Assembly: GCF_029931775.1 (NCBI RefSeq)
Contig: NC_079324.1
Location: 63,247,268-63,311,267, forward strand
Direction: 5' to 3'
DNA from: Euleptes europaea
Taxonomy: Eukaryota; Chordata; Lepidosauria; Squamata; Sphaerodactylidae
DNA length: 64,000 nucleotides
Shown here: one piece after another, positions 44,995 to 57,959 of the stretch
Layout: every line of letters starts with the position of its first letter
Numbering within the stretch: the stretch's first letter is position 1
Notes under the pieces: generated by a model
The model's input: the letters and a program-made list of their open reading frames with translations, nothing else
Told to the model about the DNA's origin: nothing
Database searches by the model: none
Made by a program: the position numbers and the translations under genes

Positions 44995-45559
44995 ATCAAC
45001 TTTTGAGAGTCAAAGCTCCCTTCATCAGATGCCAGACAGCTGGGAAAGGTGCTGCTGCCTTAGCAAACGCCCCTTGGACAAGAGGTGCAAACCCTGATGG
45101 AGAGCCCATCCCCCCACCCCCACCCCCACCTTCAGAGTTCGTCTTACCTGCTACAGGACAAGACCGGAAATCTACAGCTGGGCAGCATAAGGCACACAGG
45201 CAGAGTCAGAAGAGAAGTTGTGGTTTTGGAGAATACACGTGACGCAGCTTCCTCTTGCAAGGAGCGGGGAGAGAAAAATTATGCATAAATGCCATCAAGT
45301 AGTGGCTCCAGAGTGCAAAGATTGTTCTGCAGAAGTCTTGCACACATGCACAATCGATGTTCTGAGCTCTGAACATGACATCACTTCCACAGAAGGAAGG
45401 AGGAGGAGAAGTCAGAAGAACTTCTCAGAGCTCATTTATCTTCATTTTTCAGCAAGGAGTTTTATCTTTCAATCAGTTGTCTGCTTCTAGCCTGAGGGTT
45501 ATTTTATCTATATCATTCCAGGCTGCTCAATGCATATTTTATGCTACTGTTATACCTGG

Positions 45560-45769
45560 TAGGGTTGCCAGGTCCCTCTTTGCCACCAGCGGGAGGTTTT
45601 TTGGGCAGAGCCTGAGGAGGGCGGGGTTTGGGGAGGGGAGGGACTTCAATGCCATAGAGTCCAATGGCCAAAGCGGCCATTTTCTCCAGGTGAACTGATC
45701 TCTATCAGCTGGAGGTCAGTTGTAATAGCGGGAGATCTCCAGCTAGTATCTGGAGGTTGGCAACCCTAA
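45560..45769 (+). mobile_element. GGGTTGCCA-family MITE
   Basis: It starts TAGGGTTGCCAGGTCC and ends GGAGGTTGGCAACCCTA, one of the least diverged copies. Confidence 0.85.
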
Positions 45770-45774
45770 TACCT

Positions 45775-45925
45775 AGGCTTGTTTTAATGGCATTGAACTG
45801 CTGTTTTGATGCCTGTGTTTTAATTGCTTTGTGTTTTAATAGTTTCGTTTATTAGTCGTAAGCCTCCTTGAGTAGATCTCTGGAGAGGCAGCATATACAT
45901 TTTCTAAATAAATTCACTTAAGTAT
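45775..45925 (+). mobile_element. L2-like LINE 3' tail
   Basis: The words TAAGCCTCCTTGAGTAG and CTAAATAAATTC resemble the 3' end of reptile L2-like LINEs (GTAAGCCGCCTTGAG and an ATAAATAAA tail). It is diverged. Confidence 0.45.
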
Positions 45926-46567
45926 GTACAACTTCAAGAAACTATAACGCATTCTCTGAAATCTTATCTCACCCCTTACAAAGGGCTGAAAACGGAATAC
46001 GTTGGCCCAAAGCATTTCCTCAATCATGGGCTACTGGCAAAGTCACATTGCTTCCTAAAACAGGAAGAGATAATCTGGTTCCACCTCCAGGCCCACTAAG
46101 GGAGCATCACTTTATCAATGTCCTTCTCAAAGAGGATGTTGGCCAAGGCCTCAGGGCCAAGGCAGGGTCACCACGGAAGACCCCACCAGGATTGCCACAC
46201 TGACATCTGGCGCCTGAAGGCCAAAAGCTGCTGAGTGCTCCATCCCATTTCCTTCCTTGCCTTGGCTAGGCAGTTGCTTCACTTATAGCCAAGGCAATAG
46301 TACCTAACCTCCCTCAAATCCTCTGCAGCTGCCTGTCAAAGTCCAGTTCAACTCCGTTATAAATGACTCCTCCTAAGTAGCCCCCCCCCCCAACGCAGGG
46401 TAGGTAAACAGTTCAAGTCCCCAAGAGCCAGACTCAAGATTTTAGGAGCCCAGGCATGTTCTGCTCTGCTTGGCAACATCCCCCATTGTCAGGGATGATG
46501 GGGAAAGAGTGGATGTAATTTTTTCTTCAATGCCCCCTATTTTCACCACACACACCCGTTTGTCTGA
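45926..46567. other. Intergenic, nothing recognised
   Basis: No gene or clear repeat is visible; a C-run lies at 46,381-46,391. Confidence 0.4.
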
Positions 46568-46698
46568 GAGGGGCTGTGGCTCAGTGGTAGAGCATCTGCT
46601 TGGCATGCAGAAGGTCCCAGCTTCAATCCCCGGCATCTCCAGTTAAAGGGACTAGGCAGGTAGTTGGTATGAAAGACCTCAGCCTGAGACCCTGGGTG
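46568..46698 (+). mobile_element. tRNA-Ala-derived SINE, 3'-truncated
   Basis: The head GAGGGGCTGTGGCTCAGTGG and part of the body are present, stopping after GAGACCCTGGG. Confidence 0.83.
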
Positions 46699-48010
46699 GC
46701 TAACAATCCTAAAGTTATATAGTCATTTTCATCAAATAAATATCATAAAACATATGTAAAACACAAAGGTTAACACAAAGGGTGTGTTTGGATAGGACTA
46801 GGATTAGTGACAGTGTGAATGCACACATTTAGAAGAAAGATTTTTGCCTTAACTGGCCTTTGAGAAAGTTTGGCCTTCAGAGGAGGAAGAGAACAGCCCG
46901 TGTCTCACTACCCATTTGCGCAAGCAAGAGAGAGCTGGGGGTGTTGGGAAAAGAAGCGTCAGGGAAGACCGTTGTGAAATACATTGCTGCAACACTTAAA
47001 TCCCATAGGCCATAAGAGCCATGGCTTCAAACACTAGTAAGGTCTGGGAAGATGAGAGGAAGTAAAGAGCATCCGGGGGGATATTTGTTAGGGGGAAAAG
47101 GCAAACCACCAACGCTAAAGCCACATTGTCTACTGGACAAAAACTCACCACTGTGAGAGTACCAGACTGAGTGTGGATTTGTATTGGCTGACTGGAAGGG
47201 ACAAGTGCCGCCCTTGGATATGGAAATCTTGGTGCAGATCTCTACTCAACGAGTAACCTTATTGTGAGACCTCAGGCAAGTCATTCTTGCAGATTGCATT
47301 CAGATGACACCATAAACCATGGTTTGTGCAATAAACTCTGATTAGTCTACCAGATTTAAGCAAACAAGCCCCTGATTTGAGCTGCTTTTTGCTTCCTCTC
47401 CACTTCTCAGCAGAGGACATTTTTCCTGGAATAGCACTATGAAAACAGTGTTTTGCAACATTAAATGCCAATAAAGGTTGTTTTCTGTTTTGCAACGTCA
47501 GAAGCCACTGCTTCTGCGGTTAACTACCGGCTACAAATCCTAGCCTGAGATCCTGGTTTGGTGCTCTGTCACACTACCCCAGGATGAAGGACTATCTGCA
47601 TTCTGACAGATTTGTGAACCAAGCCGTGACTCATCAGGATACCTGCCTGCAGTTTGTGACTTGCTGCCTCCTGGTGTTATTAAAAAACCATTCACATGAT
47701 AAATCATGTAGCCAGTTACTAACTACACCCTGGCTAAAGAATCATGAAGGATACTGGTCTCATTAAAGCTCCTAAATACATCCCAGTGCAGGTTGACCAC
47801 ACAAACGACAGGATTTGAATGCATACGCTGGATTGCAAGTTCCTGTGCCCTATGCAAAATAATGCAACCATTGTAGAAATGTAACTGTGTGGATCCAACT
47901 AGCATCTTGCGCTTCAATGAAATGGTGATGCTGGAGGATCTCTGTCTCAGGGATAGAGAAGTTTTGTTTCAGGGTGCAGAAGAGAGAAATGGTGTGATGC
48001 ACCATGGCTG
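46699..48010. other. Intergenic, nothing recognised; SELPLG exon 1 may lie here
   Basis: No coding exon is seen. The non-coding first exon of SELPLG should lie somewhere between 43 and 50 kb, but no CpG island or decisive donor marks it. Confidence 0.35.
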
Positions 48011-48281
48011 AGAACATAACAAGAGCCCCCCTGGATCAGACCAGTGAGGGTCCATCTAGTCCAGCATCCTGTTTCACACAGTGGCCAACCAGTTAGTTGC
48101 CCTGGAGGGCCAACAACAGGGCATAAAGATCAAGGCCTTCCCCTGTTGCCTCCTGGCGCTAGTAGTCAGGTTTGCAGCCTCTGAATGTGAAGGCTACCTT
48201 TAGTCACCACGACTAGTAGCTTCTGGTAGACCTGCCTTCCATTAATCTGTCTAATCCCTTTTTAAAACCTGTGGCTGCAGG
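48011..48281 (-). mobile_element. CR1 LINE 3' end, diverged
   Basis: The + strand opens GAGAACATAACAAGAGC and includes CCATCTAGTCCAGCATCC, an inverted CR1 tail, then ATTAATCTGTCTAATCCC. Confidence 0.75.
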
Positions 48282-48490
48282 GGAGGGGCTGTAGCTCAGT
48301 GGTAGAGCCTCTGCTTGGCATGCAGAAGGTCCCAGGTTCAAACCCTGGCATCTCCAGTTCAAGGGACTAGGCAAGGTGATGTGAAAGACCTCTGCCTGAG
48401 ACCCTGGAGAGCCACTGCCAGTCTCAGTAGACAGTACTGATTTTGATGGACCAAGGATCTGACTCAGTAGAAGGCAGCTTCATATGTTCA
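48282..48490 (+). mobile_element. tRNA-Ala-derived SINE, full length
   Basis: The best-preserved copy. It has GGGGCTGTAGCTCAGTGG, B box GGTTCAAACCC and anticodon-loop region CTTGGCATG, fitting an alanine tRNA ancestor. Its body ends AAGGCAGCTTCATATGTTCA. Confidence 0.9.
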
Positions 48491-48592
48491 TGTGTACATC
48501 CTGGGGCAGTGAAAATACTTCACTTAGGTTAAGTGTTTTTTGGAAGGTTTTTAAATGTTAAAGGTAAATTAGAAACTGGTTACAATTGGTCA

Positions 48593-48800
48593 AGCTCAGG
48601 CTAGCCTGATCTCATCGGACATAGAAAGCTAAGCAGGGTCAGCCCTGATTAGTATTTTGATGGGAGACCACCAAGGATGTCTAGGGTTGTGACACAAGAG
48701 GGGCAGGCAGTGGCAAACCACCTCTGAACATCTCTTGCCTTGAAAACCCCATGGGGTTGCTGTAAGTCAGCTATGACTTGACGGCAAAAAGGGGGGGGGA
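48593..48800 (+). mobile_element. 5S rRNA-derived SINE with Bov-B-like tail
   Basis: GCCTGATCTCATC, AGCTAAGCAGGGTCAG, then GATGGGAGACCACC follow the 3' half of 5S rRNA, including its internal promoter. The tail GTTGCTGTAAGTCAGCTATG matches Bov-B 3' ends. Confidence 0.85.
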
Positions 48801-48939
48801 GAATTGGCCAGCCCCTTGGTGTTGGAATTTTACCGTGGAATTCCACAACAGTCAATTCCCTCACCAATATCGTTAAATCTGTATGTCAGAATTTAAATAA
48901 GATTATCTACAGCTATAGGATTGGGGCCCTGACCTAGAT

Positions 48940-49147
48940 GGCCCAGGCTAGCCTGATCTCATCAGATCTCAGAAGCTAAGCAGGGTCAGCCCTGGTTAGT
49001 ATTTGGATGGGAGTTCACCAAGGAAGTCCAGGGTTGCGATACAGAGGAAGGCACTGGCAAACCACCTCAGTTAGTCTCTTGCCATGAAAACCCCCAAAAG
49101 GGGTCACCATATGTCGGCTGCAACTTGATGGCACTTTACACACACGG
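48940..49147 (+). mobile_element. 5S rRNA-derived SINE with Bov-B-like tail
   Basis: A second copy in the same orientation about 140 bp downstream, with AGCTAAGCAGGGTCAGCC and a GGTCACCATATGTCGGCTG tail ending in CACACA. Confidence 0.85.
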
Positions 49148-49169
49148 GATTGGGTGTCTGCTCTATATT

Positions 49170-49570
49170 TCTTTGCATAAGCCACCACAAGCACCTGTCT
49201 CTGTTGTACGCCAGTGCCTGGAAGGTGTGGTCAAGTTGTTGAAGAATAACAAGCTAAGGCTGAATCCAGGCAAGACAGAGATGAGATGGGATGGTGTTTA
49301 AGCAGGAAAATCCAGTGAAGCGCTTGGGGATGTTATTCAGCCTCACTTTATTGCCAGAAGGACACATTCCTGCAATTGCAAGAAGAGCATTCTTTCTGCT
49401 ACGTTTGGTGTGGAAAATGGCTCCCTGTGTAGACCCTGTTAGGCTGGCAGTGTCGGTCCATGCCTCTATAACTTCCAGACTGGACTACTTTACTATGCAG
49501 GACTGCCCTAGATTGTGATCTGGAAGCTTCAACAACTAGAGAATGCAGCTGCAGCTGGGGGTATTACTAA
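49170..49570 (+). mobile_element. L2-like LINE ORF2 fragment
   Basis: Translated pieces NNKLRLNPGKTE, RLGMLFSLTLLPEGH and HASITSRLDYF follow the L2 reverse-transcriptase C-terminal pattern in order. Decayed. Confidence 0.7.
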
Positions 49571-50289
49571 ATGCAGCTGGGGGTATTACTAAAATATTTA
49601 GAGAGGCTTTGTCAACAATGACCTGACAGCAGCCTCTTTCAGTGATTTTGGGAGGGCTCCCTCTACTAGCGAGGAATTGATAATCCTCCACAGTGACACA
49701 CATCAGAACTCCTAGCAAGGCTGCAAGAGCCAAAGACATGGACCAAAGGTCCAGGGAAGGGCCGTCATCTGATTCAGGACTCCACCAGCATCATTCCGGG
49801 AGGCCCAGCTAGAACGATCCAGACAACTGGGACCAGACTGCCGCATAGCATTTATTTTTTAGACAGACATTTATGGACCACCTTTCTTGGAGGAAGGACA
49901 CCAATTACAGCAAGCAAATGGCTGCTGCTGAGCTCTGCCTTTCTTCCATCGTGTATAAGGTCCAGTAAAGCAAAACAGGTGACCTGTGCCCTGTTGCTCA
50001 CTTTTTGGCCCTTTGGTCCACTCCAACCCCTGAAGCTTGCAGGAGGGAAAGGGGTGCGGCGCTTAACGAGACGCTGCGAGGGAGAGAGGAGGTGATGTCG
50101 CAGGGCTGCCAATTTTGGCAGCAGCCAGACAGGCTCTGTGAGGTCTTCTTGCTGCCTCTTGTTGCCGGATTTAAAGGCACACCTGTGCTCATCTGCTGCC
50201 CCCGTCCATTTCAACATGACTTGTAAAAAAGAACTTGCCCCAGTGGGTGTGCTTGAATAGGAAAATAAAGACAACCACAGAAAGCAATG

Positions 50290-53200
50290 GATGTAATCAA
50301 TGTTTTTTTAATCTCTGAAATTGGCAGCAAATATCTGGACAGAACGCTACGGCCGCTCTATAAGAGGGCGTCTTTCAAAACACTTTTGCTGGATCTCGCG
50401 GGGGGAGTCACCACTAGCAAAAAGCTGCCGGCACCGACTCCTTCTGAGCCTAGTTTGGCATCACCAGTTCTCTTAAATAAAATGCAAACAAAACCTTCAA
50501 GGAGGCCTTTCCCGATCCCTCCTCCCCTTCAAGAAAGTCACTCTTGTTGAAAGCCAGTGCTTTTGGGAGCAACGGAAGGAGGGCCCTGGGGAATGGCTGA
50601 ACTGGACACTTGGGTGAAAAAAGTCTCCCCCTCCCCAGTGATTAAAAATTCAAAAGGTCTCCAAGAACATCACACTGAAGCAACATGTAGGGATTGACAA
50701 GATAACAACTTGGGGAAGGGGGGGAGTTCATCTCTCTCTTTTTTTACCTCTCTTCCATTAACTCCACAAGTCACTTACCACTTCGTCAACCAAAACACCA
50801 AACTTCACAGTTCCTCCAAAACGCCTTGGCTACAGATTCACTGCGGCTCCTGCTCCTCTCCGCTCTACTCCCCCTTTTTAAAATGCACTGATCAGTATCA
50901 ACCGCAACTCTTCTGGTGTTTTCCCATTCCCAATTTACAAAAGTTCCCATTTTCTAAATCTTCACCATGCAGCGCGCGCACAATCCCCCACCCAATACAC
51001 CCCAGCGACAACTTTGTCCTCTGTCCCTGTGGTTCAGCTTCCCAAACAAGCACACCATGAGCCAGAGCATCTGAATCCATATTCCACTAGTGGGGGCTGC
51101 TTCCGTCCTGGTTCAAGGAGGCCTCGAGCCCCTTCTGACAGCCACAGGCTCCTCACACCGGGGGGTGGGGGTGGGGAGCTTGGTTAGTGGAATGGAGCTC
51201 AGGACAGGATCCAACCCTCCCAGAGCACTTACTGTTAAGTCTTGAACATGCAATTTTTTTTTTTTTTAAATAACTGACAACTTTAGAAATCCTAACTACT
51301 GGAGAAAAAGCTCACAACACATTTTTACTGCAGGTGATGGAATGAGGGCTCACCATGTCCCAATTCAATGTTTGTTTCCAGGTGTGTGCATGTGTTTGTG
51401 TGTGTAAAAAAAAAAAGAGAGAGAGAGAGAAGCACAATGTCCACTATTAAAAACCTCTTATCCCAAGAAGCTTCTAGGTGACCAAGGAGCCCCCGGTTAT
51501 GGTCCAGCCACAAGAGAATTCTGGGTGTCTTGGCGACTCAACGCACCCGACATTTGCAAGACACCAAGAGAGGGGAGGGGAGCGACTGCACTGGTCGGTG
51601 CTGGTTAGACTGGCATACTGGGCCAGCACAAACTGAGAATGGCTGTGGACCCTCCTTCTGGGTCTCGCCCCTCTTCACACGGAGCTACCAGCATCCAGAA
51701 TGCACAACCACCTGGTGCAGCCTGACAGTCCTGCAAGATGAACACGGCTAGGCAGAACATCCTGCATTGACTCTGGGCCCAGAGCACACCCTTCCTGGCA
51801 TGAAGCCGCCTCTGGTTCAGTGGCCACCACAGAAGAATGCAGCAGAGGAAAACAAAAGAGGAGAGAACTCCATCCAGAATGTGAAGGAACCGCCCCCTGC
51901 TGCAGCACAGGACCGGTCGGCTGTCTGCATTTCCTCTGGATGAGCACCAAGGATCCAGGAGCCAGTTTTTTTTCCCCCAGCCATGTGTGACTACTAAGAC
52001 TCTTCTTTGAGGGGTAGGTAATAACCCCGCAGCTCTTGAAAGCCTGGAAGCAAGCACCACTTTAAAAACAAAAGAGGAGTACAACCTGTGTGTGCAAGCT
52101 GAGACTCAAACTTGGGGTACAAACTGTCATTCAGTGTCAGGTGCTGGAGCTATTGGGGGGGGGCTCCACCAACAGTGCTCAGGCACTTCCTATGCCAACC
52201 TGGCAGCACGCGAACCAAGGGCATTGTGCGTCTGGTCTCTGCCCGGCTACAGCACCACCTACTAAGAGAGCTGGAGAATGTTGCCGCCACTGCCTCCAAG
52301 CCAGCAAGGGATCAGGTGACCCATGGGACCAACAGCCACCTCCCACCTGGCCCTGGGGCCTCATGGAACTGCTCCGAGGCGGGCTCCCTGCTGACGCACC
52401 TGCCTGGCTCCAGGCAACCAGCCCGGACAGTCCAAGGCACCATCAACCACGAGCAGATGGACGCCCCTCTGCCGCGGCAGAGACAGCCAAGCTCTGGCTC
52501 CGGTTTCTCTAGGAACATGAGAATTTTTTAAGAGAGAAACTCTCACTAATTTAAATAACCCTTAGTGACCCACATGAGGAAAACCCAGGCTCCGAGAGAG
52601 GCACGGCTGCACAAGCTATAAACCCAGGGAAGGAAGGAAGGAGGGGGGGAAATCCCAACAAGTCACTGAAGAGCTTGTAAAATTTGTCCTTGATGCTCCA
52701 ATATCATATTCTTAAAAACCTTAAATCTGGATGATAAACAGAACATCTGCAGAGACACGCAGAGCCAAACACCAGCAACCACCACAATATGCCAATCTGG
52801 GATGCTATGGAGATTAACCCAAAGCACAACATGCCCAGCTAAAGGGAAAACATGACTTCAACAGGCAGGTCTGGAAAAGCCCTCTGCTGCAGAGGGGAAG
52901 CCGAGGTCACGAGCCCACGGTGGCGAGGGGGTTGGGATGCAGCTAGAGAAAGTCAGCAAAAGCACAAGCAGTCTCAGGCACAGACCCCCTTCTGGGCCGC
53001 CGCCTCCCTGCTGCGTTGGGACCCTCCCTCCAAATGTCCGAAGGTAAAAGATTTCTGACAAAAAACCCTCTTTGTTCTCTGAATGGCACAAATAAACACA
53101 GAGTCACGTTTCTGTAGATTAAAAAAATCAAATACTGCAAAATGGTTAAAAAAAATAAAAATAAAAAAGCTACTTTGGGATTTTGGCAACTTTAAGGTTT

Positions 53201-53593
53201 AAAAAAGTACTTTAAAAACAACATGGCAATTGGTCCCGAATCCTAGGAGGTTGGCAAGTTTGGAAAGGCAGAAGGACTGTCGTTCAAATCAATTAATATG
53301 TGGAAGCAGACTGTAAAAGCAGCACTTTTGGGCAACAGCCACATGACAACTGTCAAGAACAAAATGATACTCTTTCACTAAAAAACTTGGCTTTGGATCG
53401 CCAGTTTCCACTGGTGCTCGTGAATTTAGGAGAACTAAGTTCTGACTGGAATGCCCCTGGAAGCAGTAGTGCCGGGAGATGGAATGTCTTCCCAAGCGGC
53501 AGTGTCTCCCCCCACCTCGCCTCTCCCTCCCCCCCATGGTCCCACACCTGGCTCATCACAGTCCTGCTTCTTCCCCTCCCCCCTTCCCAGCTC
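50290..53593 (-). other. CORO1C: Probable CORO1C 3' UTR
   Basis: About 3.3 kb after the CORO1C stop holds almost no interspersed repeat, unlike the surrounding DNA, which suggests transcribed and constrained sequence. A minus-strand ATTAAA at 50312-50307, followed by T/G-rich sequence, could end it; an AATAAA near 49852 is an alternative end. It contains a poly-T tract near 51,250 and a GA-rich microsatellite at about 51,408-51,432. The end point is inferred. Confidence 0.5.
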
Positions 53594-53713
53594 TCAGACT
53601 GCAATCTTCGCCATCTGCTGTTCTAACTTGGAAATGCGTTCGTCTTGATGGGCGATTGTGTCTTTTAGAGATTTCAGCTCTTTCAAAATTTCATCCAATT
53701 TGGCTTCGTTTTG
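53594..53713 (-). CDS. CORO1C: CORO1C last coding exon (about residues 436-474, coiled coil)
   Basis: Thirty-nine codons plus TGA, from QNEAKLDEILKELKS to KLEQQMAKIAV, form the heptad coiled coil through which coronins trimerise and reach Arp2/3. Adding the seven exons to about 150 missing residues gives 474, exactly the usual coronin-1C length, so no exon is missing within the window. The acceptor is TTCTAG. Confidence 0.95.
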   Translation of the reverse strand, partial: QNEAKLDEILKELKSLKDTIAHQDERISKLEQQMAKIAV

Positions 53714-53989
53714 CTAGAACAGAAAGAGAGAAAATAAGTATCAAAATAACGGGAGGAAAGAGTCCCGTGCGGCAAAACAAAACCGTTCATTCCCACTAAG
53801 CTGGCTGGGTTGCTGGGGGATTTATCGAACCTTGCCAAAAGTAGTGGTGTGGTTTGGACAGGAGGGCAGGGCGTTACTTACATGAAAAGCATCACTTACG
53901 TGAATCCTGCCACCTTAAGACATGCATTGGCCGGGGCAGGTCAAGAAGCAAGCCATGCTGGCCTAGAGATATGAGCCCCCAATCTGAGC

Positions 53990-54180
53990 ATGAATGGTTG
54001 TGGTGGGGCTGTGGCCCGGTCAGACATGGCTGTAGCCAGAAATGCCTTATTATCAACTCTGGCAGATTCACCAGCTGTGCCCCCTCCTGGAACAAAGAGA
54101 TGCTGCTACTGTCATCTACGCCTCCAAGACTTCTACATCAGACTGCTGCCATGCGCTCTGAATGGGGCTACCTAGACACC
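53990..54180 (+). mobile_element. Decayed L2-like LINE fragment
   Basis: AAAGAGATGCTGCTACTGTC and the following CATCTACGCCTCC and CATGCGCTCTGAATGGGGC resemble the ATVIHALVTSRLDYCNALYVG part of reptile L2. Lies in a CORO1C intron. Confidence 0.45.
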
Positions 54181-54189
54181 CCCTCTGCC

Positions 54190-54545
54190 CATAGAATCAT
54201 AGAGTTGGAAGGGGCCATACAGGCCATCTAGTCCAACCACCTGCTTAATGCAGGACCCACTTAGAGCATCTTTGACCAGTGCTTGACCAGCCTCTGCTTA
54301 AAGACTGCCAGTGAGGGGGAGCTCTCCACCTCCCTAGGTAGCTGAGTCCACTGTCGAACAACTCTGTGTAAACTTTTTCCTAATATCCAGCCAGTACCTT
54401 TCCTCCTGCAATTTAAACCCATTATTGCGTGTCCTATCTTCTACTGCCAACAGGAACAGCTCCCTACCCTCCTCTAAGTGACAGCTTTTCAAATACTTAA
54501 AGAGACCAGTCATGTCCCCCCTTAACCTCCTCTTCTCAAGACTTC
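54190..54545 (-). mobile_element. CR1 LINE 3' end (third subfamily)
   Basis: The + strand opens CATAGAATCATAGAGTTGG. The minus strand encodes SLEKRRLRGDMTGLFKYL and KLQEERYWLDIRKKF, the end of ORF2. Confidence 0.85.
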
Positions 54546-54862
54546 TCCAGAGCCTTTCCAGGAGCAGGCACTCCCATAGGAGCTCTCCTGCTCTTTCAGC
54601 CCTGCCAAAAAAGCACCCCCCACAAGGCCATCTCAGAGGCACAGTGGGTGGGGCCTAGAGGCAGCCTCTGGGGAAGCAGCTTCCAGGGGCCCGGTGCTGG
54701 GTGCGCCTTCCTTCCCCTCTTGCCGCTTTTCAAGGGCAGGTCATGCCAGCCATTCAGTACAGGACATTAGAACTTTTACATCCTCACTAGCTTAGACTGC
54801 TGTTGAGATATGTGAAACATTTTGGAGGATGTTAACTTAATGTTAAAAATCCCCTAACACGT

Positions 54863-55435
54863 GAACTGAACTGAGAAACTGCCCTATGAGGAGCGGTTAA
54901 AACGCTTAGGGCTGTATAGCTTGGAAAAGAAGACAGTTAAGGGAGACACAATAGAGGTCTATAAAATTATGCATGGTTTGGAGAGTGTGAACAGGGAGAA
55001 GCTTTTCTCCTTCTCTCATAATACTTGAATGTGGGGTCATCTGCTGAAGCTGGAGGGTAAGAGATTCAGAACAGATAAAACGAAGTATTTTTTCATACAA
55101 TGCATAGTTAAATTGTGGAACACCCTACTCCAGGATGTGCTGATGGCAGTCAACTTGGAAGGCTTTAAGAGGGGAGTGGACATGTTCGTGGAGGAGAGGG
55201 GTATTCATGGCTACTAGTCAAAATGGATACTAGTCATGATGCATACCTATTCTCTCTAGAATCAGAGGAGCATGCCTATTATATTAGGTGCTGTGGAACA
55301 CAGGCAGGATAATGCTGCTGCAGTCATCTTGTGTGTGGGCTTCCTAGAGGCACCTGGTTGGCCACTGTGTGAACAGACTTCTGGACTTGATGGGCCTTGG
55401 CCTGATCCAGCAGGACCTTTCTTGTGTTCTTAATG
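54863..55435 (+). mobile_element. CR1 LINE, 3' part
   Basis: It encodes the ORF2 end (FIQCIVKLWNTLLQD, then VDMFVEERGIHGY) and ends in TTCTTGTGTTCTTA. Confidence 0.88.
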
Positions 55436-56145
<710 letters not shown>

Positions 56146-56329
56146 TCAGCATGCTCAGCTTATAACTTTTCTCCCTAAAAACTTCCTGCTTGTTGCCAAG
56201 ACCCACAGAGAGAGGCTACAGCCTCCAGAAAGGAGAAGAAAACCATACCTTGCATGGTATGCTTTTTAAAATGGCTATTTAGGCACTTTGAAATGTGGTG
56301 TTCGAGGAGAGTGTTATGGATACCGTGGA

Positions 56330-56660
56330 CTGCCAAAAAAAATATCAGTGGGTTTTAGATCAAATCAAGCCTGAACTGACCCTAGAAGTTAAAATGACTA
56401 AACTGAGGCTATCATACTTTGGTTATATTATGAGAAGACAAGAGTCACTGAAAAAGACAATCATGCTAGGAAAAGTTGAAGGCAGCAGGAAAAGAGGAAG
56501 ACCAAACATGACATGGATTGACTCTATAAAGGAAGCCACGGCCCTCAATTTGCAAGATCTTAGCAAGGTTTTTAAGGATAGGACATTTGGAGGACCACTG
56601 ATTCATAGGGTTGCCATGAGTCAGAAGCAACTTGATGGCATTTAACACACACACACAGGC
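56330..56660 (+). mobile_element. Bov-B (RTE) LINE 3' end
   Basis: It reads MTKLRLSYFGYIMRRQESL, then KTIMLGKVEGSRKRGRPN, the Bov-B ORF2 C-terminus, and ends in GTTGCCATGAGTCAG followed by a CACACA run. Confidence 0.88.
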
Positions 56661-56979
56661 ACTAGGAATGGTAGAATGTACGCCTAAGAACAAAGCCACA
56701 CATATGCAGCGCATTCATGTTCAGATCTCCTGACTTTAAGGTCAAAATGAAACGGTCAGGGAGGGCCCTGTCGGGATCCGGACTGAGACAAGGGCAAGAG
56801 ACTGACATCTCCCAAATTGTACCTTTTTCCTCTGCAAGAGAAACTGTGCCTGTCCTTTCCACAAACTTCTATTATACTCAACGAGGGGTGAAAAAGACAG
56901 CTATGGGGGAATTAAATCCCAGAGAGCCCCCCTTCGGTGGCTTTTTCCAGTTTAAAGGACAAGTTGGCAGATCTATATA

Positions 56980-57325
56980 CAAGTCCAGGAGCACCTTAGA
57001 GACCAACAAGATTTTCAGGACATGAGCTTTCGAGAGCCAAAGCTCCCTTCGCCAGGAAAGTTGGAATGGAAATCCCCGAGTCCTTTTATCCCAGTAAGAA
57101 GGTTGGAGGGGAGCAGAACTCAGGATGCAGAGGTACCAAGCGCACATGAATTAGCCAGAAGGGAAATGCAAGGGGACAGAAAACCAGTGTCTGTAGTGAG
57201 ATAGGACTCTGTTGTCCCTGTTCAGCCGGGGGGACGGGGGACACCCATTGTTACAAAGGGAGTTTTGACTGTCGTAAACGTATACCGTAAAATTCTTGTT
57301 GGTCTCTAAGGTGCTGCTGGACTTG
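56980..57325. mobile_element. Non-autonomous DNA transposon with 37-bp inverted ends
   Basis: The left end CAAGTCCAGGAGCACCTTAG and the right end (same sequence inverted) match at all but a few of 37 positions. No coding frame is visible between. Superfamily not resolved. Confidence 0.65.
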
Positions 57326-57728
57326 AATCTAACTGTTCTACTGCTACCCTCTGAAACTGTATTCTGAACTTGTGAATGAACTCAAGTTCAGCGAACTCCT
57401 GTTGTAATCTCCACTTGAAGCTTCTGTTTGGAAAAAGGAAGAGAGCAAGCACCCTCAGTTGATAAGCCACAACCAACTCATTCTTCTGAGCCAGAAAAGC
57501 CTCTTGCATTACACTCAATATACCATGTCCCAAAATCTTCTGCCCTTACACCCTTTGAAACCATTTGCTAAGGAGGGTGAAGCCTAGCAGCCACAGGAAG
57601 ACATGCCTGACTCAGGAGGTAGGCTGCCAAGCTACGTCTTCTCTGACCACAGGGCTGAGGAAGGGCAAGCAAGGAAGGCCAGCCTCGGCGGCGACAGCAT
57701 GCTTGGCCATCTCTGGCTTCTCTCATTA

Positions 57729-57899
<171 letters not shown>

Positions 57900-57959
57900 T
57901 TATGAGGTAGGTGGACTTCCTTCAGGCAGACACGCAGGCCAGTCTGAAACCTGAAGGAC

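Noticed and set aside
48282-48355. tRNA-Ala-like sequence with good A and B boxes (also at 12.4, 46.6 and 59.1 kb)
   Set aside because: Each is the head of a longer SINE with a shared body and does not fold cleanly as a tRNA gene.
48593-48700. 5S rRNA gene
   Set aside because: Only the 3' half is present, diverged, and joined to a SINE body and Bov-B-like tail.
56295-56645. 116-codon frame as a host gene exon
   Set aside because: It matches the Bov-B LINE ORF2 C-terminus and lies in a CORO1C intron on the other strand.
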